From assembly GCF_003024235.1 (NCBI RefSeq), contig NZ_KZ679097.1:1-53721 (forward strand): a DNA stretch of 53,721 bases. Direction: 5' to 3'. Shown piece after piece: positions 1 through 11,331 of this stretch. The position numbers and the translations under genes were made by a program. This DNA comes from Arenimonas caeni (GTDB taxonomy: Bacteria; Pseudomonadota; Gammaproteobacteria; Xanthomonadales; Xanthomonadaceae). The number at the start of each line of letters is the position of its first letter. Position 1 is the first letter of the stretch. The notes below the pieces were generated by a model, which saw only the letters and a program-made list of their open reading frames with translations, had not been told where the DNA came from and made no database searches.

Positions 1-343
1 GCTGCCCGGCCTGCTCGGCACCGGCAGCGCCCCGGGCCTGCCGCCGGCCGCACCCGACCTGGCCGTCCGCCCGGTGGCGCCGCCGCTGGACATGGCGCCG
101 GTGGCCCCGGTGTCGCCGCTGCCCGCCGAGACCGACGGCCTGGCGATCGCGCCGGCGCCGCTGGCCAGGCCCTGGCCGCGCTCGCCGGTGGCGCGCGATC
201 CGCGCGCGATGGAGGCCTACCTGGTGCGCCACAACGCGGCGATGGCCGCCGACGGCCTGGGCGGCTTCATGCCCTATGTCGACGTGGTGGCCCACGACGA
301 GCGCGCCGCCGCCGACACCGGCCGGGAGCAGGGCGAGCGGTGA
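1..343 (+). CDS. rseA: Anti-sigma-E factor RseA/MucA, C-terminal end (partial)
   Basis: The 5' part lies outside the window; the open frame runs from base 2 to a TGA at 341-343. What remains is a proline/alanine-rich periplasmic stretch followed by a C-terminal block with YLVRHN and GGFMPYVDVV, which resembles the end of MucA/RseA proteins. In that family an inner-membrane anti-sigma factor holds sigma-E until it is proteolysed. The next gene, rseB, starts inside the stop codon, as expected for the rseABC-mucD operon. The cytoplasmic sigma-binding domain and the transmembrane segment are not visible, so the assignment rests on the C-terminal block and context. Confidence 0.8.
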   Translation, partial: LPGLLGTGSAPGLPPAAPDLAVRPVAPPLDMAPVAPVSPLPAETDGLAIAPAPLARPWPRSPVARDPRAMEAYLVRHNAAMAADGLGGFMPYVDVVAHDERAAADTGREQGER

Positions 344-1281
344 GCCCGCGCCGCCTGCCCGGCGCCCTGCTGGCCCTGCTCCTGCTGCTGCCGGGGCTGG
401 CGCTGGCCGACGACGCGGCCGCCTGGCTGGCGCGGGTGGGCCCGGCCCTGCGCGGCCTGGACTACGAAGGCACCCTGGTCGTGGTGGCCGACGGCCGGGT
501 CGAAACCCTGCGCGTCTTCCACGCCGTGCAGCACGGCCGCGAACGCGAGCGCCTGGTGGCGCTCAGCGGCCCGCCGCGCGAGGTCATCCGCGATGGCAGC
601 CGGGTGATGTGCATCGGCACCGGCGAGCAACCGGTGGCCTACGACCTCGACCAGGCCGGCCGCTGGAGCCCGGCGCTGGCGGTGTCGGAGGCGGCCGGCC
701 TGTCCGGGTACCGCGCACGCCTGGCCGGCGAAGGGCGGGTGGCCGGGCACGCCGCCCGCCAGGTCGAGGTGCAGGCCGCGGACCACTGGCGCTACGGCTA
801 CCGGCTGTGGCTTGAGCGCGACAGCGCCCTGCCGCTGCGCGTGGACCTGCTCGACGGCCGCGGCCGTGCCATCGAACAGGTGGCCTTCACCGAACTCGCG
901 CTGGGCCGCTCGCCGTCCGAGGCCGACCTCGCGCCCTCCGCCGGCGTGCCGCTGCAGCGTTACGCCAGCCTGCCGCCGGTGGAAAGCGACGGCGTGGCCT
1001 GGCAGGTGCCGGCGCCACCGCCCGGCTTCCGGCTGCGCGCGGCGCAGCCGCTGCCCGGCGGCGGCGCCCATCTGCTCTACAGCGACGGCCTGGCCAGCGT
1101 TTCGGTTTACGTCGAACCGTCGGCCGAGTCCCTGAGCGGCGGCCTGCGCCAGCAGCGCGGCGCCGTGCACGCCCGGTCGTTCTGGTCCGACGGCTGGCAG
1201 GTGCTGGCGATCGGCAAGGTGCCGGCCGCCACCGTCGAGCACTTCGCCCGCACCGTGCGGCCGGTGCCCGCCGATGGCTGA
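340..1281 (+). CDS. rseB: Sigma-E regulatory protein RseB/MucB
   Basis: A 313-residue protein with an N-terminal signal peptide (leucine-rich core ending near ALADDAAAW). It begins with a GTG that overlaps the rseA stop (GTGA). RseB/MucB is a periplasmic sensor that binds lipids or misfolded lipoprotein-like ligands and shields RseA from DegS cleavage. Family features are the early block LRGLDYEGTLVVV, a VAGHAARQVEVQ region, and a C-terminal domain with HLLYSDGLASVSVYVE. Length is normal. It overlaps rseC by 8 bp, so translation is probably coupled through the operon. Confidence 0.93.
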   Translation: MSPRRLPGALLALLLLLPGLALADDAAAWLARVGPALRGLDYEGTLVVVADGRVETLRVFHAVQHGRERERLVALSGPPREVIRDGSRVMCIGTGEQPVAYDLDQAGRWSPALAVSEAAGLSGYRARLAGEGRVAGHAARQVEVQAADHWRYGYRLWLERDSALPLRVDLLDGRGRAIEQVAFTELALGRSPSEADLAPSAGVPLQRYASLPPVESDGVAWQVPAPPPGFRLRAAQPLPGGGAHLLYSDGLASVSVYVEPSAESLSGGLRQQRGAVHARSFWSDGWQVLAIGKVPAATVEHFARTVRPVPADG

Positions 1282-1720
1282 GCGCGAGGCCGTGGTCGTC
1301 TCCTGCGCCGGCGGGCGCCTGGGCCTGCGCCTGCTCGGCAGCGCCTGCGACGGCTGCGTCGGTGGCTGCGGCGGCCGGTGCAACCTGTTCGCCGGCGATG
1401 GCCAGGGCGTGGTCGAGCTGGAAGTGCCTGCCGACGCGCGGCATCCGCCGGGCCAGCGCCTGCGCGTGGCCATGGACGACGCAGCGCTGCGGCGGGCCGC
1501 CTGGCGCGGCTACGGCCGGGTGCTGCTGGGCCTGCTTGCCGGTGCCGCGGCGGGGCAGGCGCTGGGCCTGTGGCTGGGCCGGCATGCCGACGCCCTGAGC
1601 CTGGCCGGCCTGGTGCTGGGAACTTTCCTGGTGGCGCGCTTTTCCAAGCCCCGCCTGCCCGGGCCGGTGCTGCTGCCCGCCCGGGCCCACGACAACCCCG
1701 AGAACACGACGGAGTCCTGA
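1274..1720 (+). CDS. rseC: SoxR-reducing / sigma-E positive regulator RseC/MucC
   Basis: A 148-residue inner-membrane protein. The N-terminal third carries the RseC cysteine cluster (CDGCVGGCGGRC), and two hydrophobic helices follow around residues 75-95 and 100-120. RseC/MucC proteins modulate sigma-E activity, and a paralogue belongs to the Rsx system that reduces SoxR. The ATG lies 8 bp inside rseB. The C-terminus is a short charged tail. The position between rseB and mucD matches the Pseudomonas mucABCD order. Confidence 0.9.
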   Translation: MAEREAVVVSCAGGRLGLRLLGSACDGCVGGCGGRCNLFAGDGQGVVELEVPADARHPPGQRLRVAMDDAALRRAAWRGYGRVLLGLLAGAAAGQALGLWLGRHADALSLAGLVLGTFLVARFSKPRLPGPVLLPARAHDNPENTTES

Positions 1721-1724
1721 CCCC

Positions 1725-3179
1725 ATGAAGCATCCGTTTCCCCGCGCACTCCTGCTCGCCCTGGTCCTGGCGTCCCCGGGCCTGATGGCGCAGGTGCCGG
1801 CGGCGGCCGAGGCCGCGCCCATCGTCGAACTTCCCGACTTCACCCGCCTGGTCGAGGCCACCGGCCCGGCCGTGGTCAACATCGAGGCCACCAGCGGCGG
1901 CGGCCGCGAACAGGCCGCCCCGCGCCAGGGCGCCGAAGAGCCGCCGATGCCGGAGGACATGCCCGAGTTCTTCCGCCGCTTCTTCGGCCAGCCCGGCATG
2001 CCCGATCGCGCGCCGCGCCGCGGCACCTCCCAGGGCAGCGGCTTCATCATCTCCAGCGACGGCTACGTGCTCACCAACCACCACGTGGTCGACGGCGCCG
2101 ACGAGATCATCGTGCGCCTGAGCGACCGCAGCGAGCTCAAGGCCGAACTCGTGGGCAGCGACCCGCTTTCGGACGTGGCCCTGCTCAAGCTCGATGCCAA
2201 GGGCCTGCCGGTGCTGAAGATCGGCGATTCGCGCCGCCTCAAGTCCGGGCAGTGGGTGCTGGCCATCGGCTCGCCCTTCGGCTTCGAGCACTCGGTCACC
2301 GCCGGCGTGGTCAGCGGCGTCGGGCGCCGCTCGCTCGATCCGAGCCAGCAATACGTGCCTTTCATCCAGACCGACGTGGCGATCAACCGCGGCAACTCCG
2401 GCGGCCCGCTGCTCAATACCCGCGGCGAAGTGGTGGGCATCAACTCGCAGATCTTCTCCAACTCCGGCGGCTACATGGGCGTCAGCTTCGCCATCCCGAT
2501 CGAGGTGGCGATGAACGCGGTGCGCCAGCTGCGCGAAACCGGCCGGGTCGAGCGCGGCCAGCTGGGCGTGCGCATCCGCGACGTCGAGCGCGCGCGCCTG
2601 GCCGAGCTGGGCCTGGACCGTCCGGTCGGCGCCTTCGTCGAGCAGGTCGACAACGGTTCGGCCGCCGCGAAGGCCGGCATCCGCCCGGGCGACGTGATCA
2701 CCCGGTTCAACGGTCGCGACGTGCTCGGCTCCGCCTCGCTGCCGCCGATGGTCGGTGCGCTGCCGCCGGGCGCCAGGGCCACCGTCACCGTGATGCGCGA
2801 CGGCAAGCCGCGCGAGCTGGTGGTCACCCTGTCGGCGCTGGACATGGCGGCGTCCGGGGCCGCGCCGGCCCCCGAGTCCGCGCCGGCGGTGCCGGCCGCC
2901 AACCCGATCGGCCTGGAGGTCGAGGCGCTCGACGCCGCCGCCCGCTCGGCCATGGGCCTGTCGGCGGGCGAGGGCGTGCTGGTTTCCCGGGTGACCGGGC
3001 TGGCCGCCCGCCGTGCCGGCCTCTCCCCGGGCGACGTGGTGCTGCGGGTGGACCGCCGCGACATCGGCTCGGTGGCCGACTTCCAGGCCGCGACCAGGGA
3101 CCTCAAGGCCGGCGACGAGGTCCGTCTGCTGGTGCGCAATGCCCGCAGCACCGGCTTCGTGAGCTTCGAGCTGCGCTGA
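1725..3179 (+). CDS. mucD: Periplasmic serine protease MucD/DegQ (HtrA family)
   Basis: A 484-residue protein with signal peptide (cleavage after LMAQ likely), trypsin-like protease domain and two PDZ domains. The catalytic triad is visible as His in [10 protein letters not shown], Asp in DVALLK and Ser in GNSGGP. The first PDZ begins near RGQLGVRI and the second near [11 protein letters not shown]. HtrA proteases degrade or refold damaged envelope proteins, and MucD dampens the sigma-E response. It is the last gene of the rse operon, with a GGAG about 11 bases before the ATG. Confidence 0.95.
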   Translation: MKHPFPRALLLALVLASPGLMAQVPAAAEAAPIVELPDFTRLVEATGPAVVNIEATSGGGREQAAPRQGAEEPPMPEDMPEFFRRFFGQPGMPDRAPRRGTSQGSGFIISSDGYVLTNHHVVDGADEIIVRLSDRSELKAELVGSDPLSDVALLKLDAKGLPVLKIGDSRRLKSGQWVLAIGSPFGFEHSVTAGVVSGVGRRSLDPSQQYVPFIQTDVAINRGNSGGPLLNTRGEVVGINSQIFSNSGGYMGVSFAIPIEVAMNAVRQLRETGRVERGQLGVRIRDVERARLAELGLDRPVGAFVEQVDNGSAAAKAGIRPGDVITRFNGRDVLGSASLPPMVGALPPGARATVTVMRDGKPRELVVTLSALDMAASGAAPAPESAPAVPAANPIGLEVEALDAAARSAMGLSAGEGVLVSRVTGLAARRAGLSPGDVVLRVDRRDIGSVADFQAATRDLKAGDEVRLLVRNARSTGFVSFELR

Positions 3180-3223
3180 TCCGGCCCCGGGGCCGGCCCA
3201 CCCGGGCCGGCCTGCGGGGGCTG

Positions 3224-3232
3224 TGCGATAAT
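3224..3232 (+). promoter_or_regulatory. Candidate extended -10 promoter for lepA
   Basis: The 95-bp gap between mucD and lepA holds TGCGATAAT (TGn plus GATAAT), an extended -10 match placed 42 bases before the lepA ATG. No convincing -35 hexamer is seen, which extended -10 promoters can tolerate. Confidence 0.45.
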
Positions 3233-3274
3233 GGCCCGTTTACGGCCACGAACCGGCACCCATACCGCCCCCGC

Positions 3275-5068
<1,794 letters not shown>

Positions 5069-5097
5069 GCGGCCCCCGCCGCGAGGAAACCCGACGC

Positions 5098-5916
5098 GTG
5101 AAAATCGACCTTGCCCTGATCCTGACCTCGCTGGCCGCCCTGACCGGCCTGGTCTGGTTGTTCGACCGCCTGTTCTTCGCCACCAAGCGCCGGCTGATGC
5201 AGGCCGAGGGCGAGGAAGTGGCCGAGCCGGTGCTGGTGGACTACGCCCGCCAGCTGTTCCCGATCATCTTCATCGTGCTGGTGCTGCGCAGCTTCCTGGC
5301 CGAGCCCTTCCGCATCCCGTCGAGCTCGATGATGCCGACCCTGTTGGTGGGCGACTTCATCCTGGTCAACAAGTTCACCTACGGCATCCGCCTGCCGGTG
5401 GTGAACAAGAAAGTCATCGAGCTCGGTTCGCCGGCCCGGGGCGACGTGGTGGTGTTCCGCTTCCCGGGCTACGGCCCGGACGACAAGAACGCCGGCACCG
5501 ACTACATCAAGCGCATCGTTGGCCTGCCCGGCGACCGCATCGCGTTCCGCGACCAGACCCTGTTCATCAACGGCGAGCCGGTGGCCAAGGAGCCGGCCGG
5601 CGTCTACGTCGGCAGCGGCCACGGCCGGGCCATGACCGGGGCCACCCAGTTCGAGGTCGACCTGGGCGGTTACCGGCACTACTCCCTCGAGGAGAGCCGC
5701 TTCTCCAACCCCCGGGCCGAGGGTGAGTGGCTGGTCCCCGAGGGCCATTACTTCGCCATGGGCGACAACCGGGACCGCAGCGAGGACAGCCGCTGGTGGG
5801 GCTTCGTGCCGGACGAGAACCTGGTCGGCAAGGCCTTCGTGGTCTGGCTCAACTGCGAGGGCTGGTTCTGCTCCGGGGCGTTTGACTACACCCGGATTGG
5901 CGATACCATCCGGTGA
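5098..5916 (+). CDS. lepB: Signal peptidase I
   Basis: A 272-residue inner-membrane protease that removes Sec and Tat signal peptides. Two N-terminal membrane segments are visible ([17 protein letters not shown] and [11 protein letters not shown]). The catalytic Ser is in PSSSMMPT and the general-base Lys in [12 protein letters not shown]; box E reads [11 protein letters not shown]. The start is the GTG at 5098, preceded by GAGGAAA; no ATG sits in a sensible place. The gene lies between lepA and rnc as in many gammaproteobacteria. Confidence 0.96.
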   Translation: MKIDLALILTSLAALTGLVWLFDRLFFATKRRLMQAEGEEVAEPVLVDYARQLFPIIFIVLVLRSFLAEPFRIPSSSMMPTLLVGDFILVNKFTYGIRLPVVNKKVIELGSPARGDVVVFRFPGYGPDDKNAGTDYIKRIVGLPGDRIAFRDQTLFINGEPVAKEPAGVYVGSGHGRAMTGATQFEVDLGGYRHYSLEESRFSNPRAEGEWLVPEGHYFAMGDNRDRSEDSRWWGFVPDENLVGKAFVVWLNCEGWFCSGAFDYTRIGDTIR

Positions 5917-5939
5917 ACGGGTCAACCGGGGGAGAGGAC

Positions 5940-6317
5940 ATGGTCAGCAAGCAGCGCGGCATGACGTTGATGAGTTTCGTGATGGTCCTGGTGGTCGTGG
6001 GCTTCTTCGCCCTGGTCGCCATGAAGCTGTTTCCGATGTACAGCGAGTACTTCAACCTCAAGGGCGTGATGACCGAGTACGCGGCGCAGCCGAACTCGGC
6101 CTCGATCCCGCCGGCGCAGATGCACACCGACCTCAACCGCCGTTTCGGCATCGCCTACGTCTCGTCGGTGAAGAAGGAGCACATCAAGCTCGTCCGCGAG
6201 GGCGGCGTGAGCAAGCTCAACATCGCCTACGAGGTGCGCGTGCCGCTGTTCGGCAACCTCGACGTGGTCGGCAGGTTCGACAACACCGTCGAGCTCACGG
6301 GTCGCCCGGCCGAGTGA
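5940..6317 (+). CDS. DUF4845 membrane protein
   Basis: A 125-residue protein with one N-terminal transmembrane helix ([19 protein letters not shown]) and an extracytoplasmic domain. Its place between lepB and rnc and its sequence fit DUF4845, whose function is not known. I chose the ATG at 5940 because GGGGGAG precedes it by about five bases; a GTG at 5913 would add nine residues overlapping lepB. Its TGA overlaps the rnc GTG. Confidence 0.85.
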   Translation: MVSKQRGMTLMSFVMVLVVVGFFALVAMKLFPMYSEYFNLKGVMTEYAAQPNSASIPPAQMHTDLNRRFGIAYVSSVKKEHIKLVREGGVSKLNIAYEVRVPLFGNLDVVGRFDNTVELTGRPAE

Positions 6318-6970
6318 CGGATCGGATCGGCCACCGCTTCCGATCCCCCGAACTGCTGCAACAGGCCCTCCGGCACCGCAGCGCAGGTTCGCCGCACAAC
6401 GAGCGCCTGGAATTCCTCGGCGACGCCCTGGTCAACCTGGTCGTCGCCGAGGCGCTTTACGAACGCTGGCCCAAGGCCGACGAAGGCACGCTCACCCGCG
6501 CCCGCGCCAGTCTGGTGCGCGAGTCCTCGCTGGCCGAACTGGGCCGCACCCTGGGGCTGGGCAGCCGGCTCGAGCTGGGCCCGGGCGAAATGAAGAGCGG
6601 CGGCCATCGCCGCGACTCGATCCTGGCCGACGCGGTCGAGGCCGTTGTCGGCGCCATCCACCTCGACGCTGGCTTTGAGACCTGCCGGGCGGTGGTGCTG
6701 CCCTGGTTCGAGCCGGGACTGGCCGAACTGCCCACCGGCAAGGCCGAGAAGGACCCCAAGACCCGCCTGCAGGAATGGCTGCAGGGCCGGCAGCTGCCGC
6801 GCCCCGCCTACCGGCTGGTCGAAACCCTCGGCGACGACCATGCCCGGGTGTTCCGGGTGGCCTGCGAAACCGCCGATCCCGCGCACGAGGCCTTCGCCGA
6901 AGGCAGTTCGCTGCGCGCCGCCGAACAGCTGGCCGCCGAGCGCGTGCTGGCGATGCTGGAGACCAAGTGA
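6314..6970 (+). CDS. rnc: Ribonuclease III
   Basis: A 218-residue double-strand-specific endoribonuclease that processes rRNA precursors and structured mRNAs. The signature [10 protein letters not shown] is present, followed by the acidic [13 protein letters not shown] region that coordinates catalytic Mg2+. A C-terminal dsRNA-binding domain starts near [12 protein letters not shown] and ends with [15 protein letters not shown]. Translation starts at a GTG overlapping the DUF4845 stop, and the gene ends in a 4-bp overlap with era, the usual rnc-era coupling. Confidence 0.97.
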   Translation: MTDRIGHRFRSPELLQQALRHRSAGSPHNERLEFLGDALVNLVVAEALYERWPKADEGTLTRARASLVRESSLAELGRTLGLGSRLELGPGEMKSGGHRRDSILADAVEAVVGAIHLDAGFETCRAVVLPWFEPGLAELPTGKAEKDPKTRLQEWLQGRQLPRPAYRLVETLGDDHARVFRVACETADPAHEAFAEGSSLRAAEQLAAERVLAMLETK

Positions 6971-7875
6971 GCGACCCCACTCCCGACACCCCGTTCCGCG
7001 CCGGCACCGTCGCCGTGCTCGGCCGCCCGAACGTGGGCAAGTCCACCCTGGTCAATGCCCTGGTCGGGGCCAAGGTGAGCATCGTCTCGCCGCGCCCCCA
7101 GACCACCCGCCACCGGCTGCTGGGCATCGCCACCTTCGAGCACGGCCAGCTGCTGCTGGTCGACACCCCGGGTATCCACCGCGAGCAGAAGCGGGCCATG
7201 AACCGCATGATGAACCGCGCCGCCCGCGGTGCCATCGAGGGCGTGGATGCCGCGACCCTGGTCATCGAGGCCGGGCGCTGGACCGAGGAGGACAGCCTGG
7301 CCTACTCGGCGCTGCACCAGTCCGGCGTGCCGGTGGTGCTGGTGGTCAACAAGATCGACAAGCTGGCCGACAAGACCGCGCTGCTGCCCTTCATCGCCCA
7401 GATCACCCACGAGCGCGAGTTTGCTTCGGTGCATCCGGTCTCGGCGCTCAAGGACAAGGGCCTCGAGGCACTGGTGAAGGACCTGCTGTTCCTGATGCCC
7501 GAATCCGACCCGATGTTCGGCGAGGACGAGATCACCGACCGCAGCGAACGTTTCCTGGCCGGCGAGCTGGTGCGCGAGCAGCTGATGCTGCGCCTGGGCG
7601 AGGAACTGCCGTACTCGACCACCGTCGAGATCGAGAAGTTCGAGGAAGACGGCGAATTGCTCCGCATCGCCGCGGTCATCTGGGTCGAGCGCGAGGGCCA
7701 GAAGCCGATCGTCATCGGCAAGGGCGGTGAGCGCATGAAGGCCATCAGCACTGGCGCCCGCATCGGCATGGAGAAGCTGTTCGGCCGCAAGGTCTTCCTC
7801 GAGACCTGGTGCCGGGTGCGTGAAGGCTGGTCCGACGACGAGGCCGCGCTGCGGCGCTTCGGTTATTCGGACTGA
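6967..7875 (+). CDS. era: GTPase Era (16S rRNA maturation)
   Basis: A 302-residue GTPase with G1 [10 protein letters not shown]2 region [13 protein letters not shown]3 DTPG and G4 NKID, then a KH domain with the IGKGGERMK loop near the C-terminus. Era binds the 3' end of 16S rRNA and acts as a checkpoint in 30S assembly. The GTG start overlaps the rnc stop (GTGA). recO begins 3 bases after the stop. Confidence 0.97.
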   Translation: MSDPTPDTPFRAGTVAVLGRPNVGKSTLVNALVGAKVSIVSPRPQTTRHRLLGIATFEHGQLLLVDTPGIHREQKRAMNRMMNRAARGAIEGVDAATLVIEAGRWTEEDSLAYSALHQSGVPVVLVVNKIDKLADKTALLPFIAQITHEREFASVHPVSALKDKGLEALVKDLLFLMPESDPMFGEDEITDRSERFLAGELVREQLMLRLGEELPYSTTVEIEKFEEDGELLRIAAVIWVEREGQKPIVIGKGGERMKAISTGARIGMEKLFGRKVFLETWCRVREGWSDDEAALRRFGYSD

Positions 7876-7878
7876 ACC

Positions 7879-8592
7879 ATGCGCGTCCTCGCGCAGCCGG
7901 CCTACGTGCTGCACGCGCGCCCCTGGCGCGAAACCAGCCTGATCGTCGAACTGCTCACCCGCGACCATGGCCGGGTCGGCGTGGTGGCGCGCGGCCTGCA
8001 GGGCGCCAAGCGGCATCCGCTGCGGGCGGCGCTGCAGCCGCTGCAGCACGTGCGCGCCGACTACCTGCCGCGCGGCGAGCTGGCCCGGCTGCTGCAGGCC
8101 GAGGCGGTGGACGCCGCGCCGCGCCTGCAGGGCGAGCCGCTGATGGCCTCGTTCTACGCCAACGAGCTGCTGCTGCGGCTGATGCCGCGCCAGGATCCCG
8201 CGCCCGAGCTCTACGAGCGCTATGGCGAACTGCGCCTGGCGCTGGCGGACGCGGCCGGGCTCGCCTGGCAGCTGCGCCGCTTCGAACGCGACCTGCTTGA
8301 ACTGCTCGGCTACGGCCTGCTCCTGGACAGCGCCGAGGACGGCGACCCGCTCGACCCGGCGGCCCGCTACCGGCTCGATGCCGAACGCGGCGCGGTGCGC
8401 GACCGCAGCCATGCGCCCGGCTCGACCAGCGGCGCCGCGCTGCTGGCCCTGGCCGGCGACCGCTGCCCGCCGCCGGAGCAGCTGGCCGAACTGCGCGGCG
8501 CCCTGCGCGGCGTGCTGGCCGCGCACCTGGGGCCGCAGGGGCTGAAGTCCTGGGGCCTGCTGTCGGAACTGGCCCGGCTGGGCCGCGACTAG
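7879..8592 (+). CDS. recO: DNA repair protein RecO
   Basis: A 237-residue protein with the N-terminal OB-fold features of RecO (AYVLHARPWRETSLIVELLTRDHGRVGVVARG), followed by a helical C-terminal domain. RecO helps RecR load RecA onto SSB-coated DNA in gap repair. It ends the rnc-era-recO string. The pdxJ gene that often follows recO is not here; instead the next gene faces it with a 4-bp overlap of stop codons. Confidence 0.93.
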   Translation: MRVLAQPAYVLHARPWRETSLIVELLTRDHGRVGVVARGLQGAKRHPLRAALQPLQHVRADYLPRGELARLLQAEAVDAAPRLQGEPLMASFYANELLLRLMPRQDPAPELYERYGELRLALADAAGLAWQLRRFERDLLELLGYGLLLDSAEDGDPLDPAARYRLDAERGAVRDRSHAPGSTSGAALLALAGDRCPPPEQLAELRGALRGVLAAHLGPQGLKSWGLLSELARLGRD

Positions 8593-9245
8593 CGCCCGCC
8601 GGCGTCGAGCAGGCGCTCGCTGCAGGCCACGAAACGCCGCAGCGCCATCGCGTCGGCCGGTGCCGCATGCAGTGCCCGCACCGCGTCGAGCAGGGGCAGG
8701 GCGCCGACGAAACCACAGCTGGCCTTGAGCCGGTGCAGCACCGCGCGGGCCTGCTCGTGCTGGCCCGCGGCGCAGGCGTCGCGGATCTCGCGTTGCTGCG
8801 CCGGCAGCTCGTCGAGGAACAGCCGCCGCAGTTGCGCCAGGGCGCCGGCCTGGCCGGCCACGGCCGCCAGCCCGGCGGCCTCGTCCCAGGGCGGCAGGGC
8901 ATCGGGCGGCAGCACCGCGGCCACGGCCCGACGCAGCGAGGCCAGGTCGATCGGCTTGGGCAACACGCGCAGGAAGCCCGGCGCCTGTGCGCCGTCGTCG
9001 GCACTCAGGGCCAGCGCGGGTGTCTGCAGGCCGGCGGCCCGCAGCGCGGACAGCAGCGCCTCGCCGCGGCCGTCGGGCAGCTGGAGGTCGAACAGCCACA
9101 GCGCGTGGCCGCCTTGGAGCGCACGCTCGCGCGCCGCGGCCACGGTGCCGGTGATCTCGACCTCGGCCGGCAGGCTGGCCAGGCCGGCCGAGAGCGTCGC
9201 GGCGCTGACCGGGTCGTCCTCGAGCAGCAGCAGGCGCGGGTTCAT
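8589..9245 (-). CDS. Response regulator with C-terminal Hpt domain (REC-Hpt)
   Basis: A 218-residue two-domain signalling protein. Residues 1-115 form a receiver domain with acidic residues D10 and D11, phosphoacceptor D53 in LFDLQLPDG and K97 in LPKP. Residues 130-215 form a histidine phosphotransfer domain with H171 in HRLKASCGFVGA. There is no DNA-binding or enzymatic output domain, so it probably passes phosphate within a phosphorelay. No histidine kinase lies nearby, so its partner is elsewhere. It converges on recO (overlapping stops) and diverges from the ydbH-like gene 35 bp away. Confidence 0.88.
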   Translation of the reverse strand: MNPRLLLLEDDPVSAATLSAGLASLPAEVEITGTVAAARERALQGGHALWLFDLQLPDGRGEALLSALRAAGLQTPALALSADDGAQAPGFLRVLPKPIDLASLRRAVAAVLPPDALPPWDEAAGLAAVAGQAGALAQLRRLFLDELPAQQREIRDACAAGQHEQARAVLHRLKASCGFVGALPLLDAVRALHAAPADAMALRRFVACSERLLDAGGR

Positions 9246-9280
9246 CCGGGGTCCCGTTTGATGGTCGTCACCAAGGCACT

Positions 9281-11317
9281 ATGCTGGCGAGCATGCGGCG
9301 AGTCTCCGGTCCCGGCAAGTTCCTGTGTGGCGTGCTGCTGATGCTGGCGGCGCTGCCGCTGCAGGCACGCGTGCTGCGCATGGAGGTCGATGCGCTGCGC
9401 TCCGGGGCGGCGAACCTGCAGGGCGTGGACGTCCGGCTGGACTGGCGCGACGGCGCCAGCACCGGTGAACTCTCGCTCGACGCCCGCCGGCTCGACGTGC
9501 CGGCGCTGGGCCAGGTGCACCAGGGCCTGCGCTGGCGCTGTCCGCTTTCGCGCGACGACGCCGGGCGCTGGCGCTGCGAAGGCCAGGTGCGTTCCGACGC
9601 CGGCGCGGGCCGGCTGCAGGTGGCGCTCTCGGGCGAGGCCATCGACGCGATGTTTGCTTCGGCGGGGGCGTCGCTCGACTACGGCTGGCAGGCGGGCGCG
9701 CCCGATCGCCATCGCGTCGACCTGCGCGCCGTGCCCGTGGCCTGGCTGGAGGCTTTCCTCGCCTCGCTCTGGGAGGCGGGGCAGTGGGGCAGCGGACGGC
9801 TGGACGGCCGCGTCGACCTGCAGCTGCCGGCCGACGCGCCCCTGCGTGCGCAAGCCGACCTGGTCCTGGCCGACGTCGGCGTGGACACGCCCGACGGCTG
9901 GCTGGCCGCGGCCGGCATGCACGGCAGGCTGCGGCTGGCCTATGCGCAGCCCGGCGGGCAGACCGCGGTGGACCTGCACTACAGCGCCCGCGGCGGCGAG
10001 TTCCTGGTCGGCAGCCTGTACGTGCCGCTGCCCGACGCGCCGGTGGAGCTGGCGCTGGCGCTGCGCGGCGGCGATGACGGCTGGCGGGTGCCGGCCTTCT
10101 CCTGGAAGGATGGCCGCGTACTCGAGGCCGCGGGCTCCGCACGCTTGGACACCGCCGGCACGCTGGCCGACCTCGACCTGTCGCTGTCCCTGGGGGAACT
10201 GGCCACCGCGCGCGACCGCTACCTCAGCGGCTACCTCGCGCCGGCCGGCTTCGCCGACCTGGTGCTGGCCGGCGAGGCGAGGGCGCGCCTGGTGCTGGCG
10301 GGGGGCGAGCTCGATTCGCTCTCGCTGGGCCTCGAGCGCCTGACCGCCATAGACCCGCGCCAGCGCTTCACCCTGGCCGGCCTCCACGGCGACCTGCGCT
10401 GGACCGCCGGTACGGAGCCCGTGGCCGGCGCGCTGGCCTGGGACAGCGCCGCCCTGTTCGGCATCGGCCTGGGCCACGCCAACATGCCCTTCCGCAGCGC
10501 CGGCGGCCAGTTGCTGCTGGTGTCGCCCGTGTCGGTGGCGGCGCTCGAGGGACACATCCGGCTCGACCAGCTGCGCTGGCAGCCGCCCGGTGGTGGCAAC
10601 GGCGCGCGCTTCCAGCTCGGCGCCACGCTCGAGGCGCTGGACCTGGGCAGCCTCTCGCAGCGCCTGGGCTGGCCGCCCTTCACCGGCACGCTCGGCGGGC
10701 GCATTCCTTCGGCGCGCTACGAAGGCAACGTACTCACGCTCGACGGCGGCCTGGCCATGCAGGCCTTCGGCGGCACGGTATCGCTGTCGGAACTGGTGAT
10801 GGAGCGCCCCTTCGGCGTGGCGCCCACGCTGTCGGCCGCGGTCGCCATCGACGACGTGGACATGGAGCCCATGACCGCCGCCTTCGGCTTCGGCTCGATC
10901 ACCGGCCGCATGGACGGCCGCATCGCCGGCCTGCGCATGGTCGACTGGTCGCCGGTGGCCTTCGACGCCTGGCTGGGCTCGGACGAGAGCTGGAAGGGCC
11001 GGCGCCGGATCAGCCAGCGCGCGGTCGAGGACATTTCCAAGGTCGGCGGTGGCGGCGGCCTGATGGGCGGCCTGCAGGCCCAGGCGCTGCGCCTGTTCGA
11101 CGACTTCCGCTACGCGCGCCTGGGCCTGGGCTGCCGGCTGCGCGACAACGTCTGCGTGATGTCGGGTGTCGGTTCAGCAGGCGATGGCTATACCATCGTC
11201 GAGGGAGCCGGCCTGCCGCGCATCCAGGTGGTGGGTTTCCGCCGCCGCGTCGACTGGCCCACCCTGGTGGCGCGCCTGAAGGCCGCCACCGAGGGCCAGA
11301 ACCCGGTCATCGAATGA
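9281..11317 (+). CDS. ydbH: YdbH-like AsmA-family intermembrane protein
   Basis: A 678-residue protein with an N-terminal signal/anchor (VLLMLAALPLQARVLRM) and a long beta-rich body of repeated short strands, typical of AsmA/YdbH proteins. The C-terminal half resembles the YdbH domain, for example LDQLRWQPPGG and ITGRMDGRIAGL. Family members (YdbH, TamB, YhdP) bridge inner and outer membranes and move phospholipids. The next gene, in ATGA overlap, is YdbL-like, which supports YdbH over other AsmA relatives. The start could also be the ATG at 9293; the upstream AAGG favours 9281. Most family assignment is by context and fold pattern. Confidence 0.72.
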   Translation: MLASMRRVSGPGKFLCGVLLMLAALPLQARVLRMEVDALRSGAANLQGVDVRLDWRDGASTGELSLDARRLDVPALGQVHQGLRWRCPLSRDDAGRWRCEGQVRSDAGAGRLQVALSGEAIDAMFASAGASLDYGWQAGAPDRHRVDLRAVPVAWLEAFLASLWEAGQWGSGRLDGRVDLQLPADAPLRAQADLVLADVGVDTPDGWLAAAGMHGRLRLAYAQPGGQTAVDLHYSARGGEFLVGSLYVPLPDAPVELALALRGGDDGWRVPAFSWKDGRVLEAAGSARLDTAGTLADLDLSLSLGELATARDRYLSGYLAPAGFADLVLAGEARARLVLAGGELDSLSLGLERLTAIDPRQRFTLAGLHGDLRWTAGTEPVAGALAWDSAALFGIGLGHANMPFRSAGGQLLLVSPVSVAALEGHIRLDQLRWQPPGGGNGARFQLGATLEALDLGSLSQRLGWPPFTGTLGGRIPSARYEGNVLTLDGGLAMQAFGGTVSLSELVMERPFGVAPTLSAAVAIDDVDMEPMTAAFGFGSITGRMDGRIAGLRMVDWSPVAFDAWLGSDESWKGRRRISQRAVEDISKVGGGGGLMGGLQAQALRLFDDFRYARLGLGCRLRDNVCVMSGVGSAGDGYTIVEGAGLPRIQVVGFRRRVDWPTLVARLKAATEGQNPVIE

Positions 11318-11331
11318 GCAAGGAGAGGACG

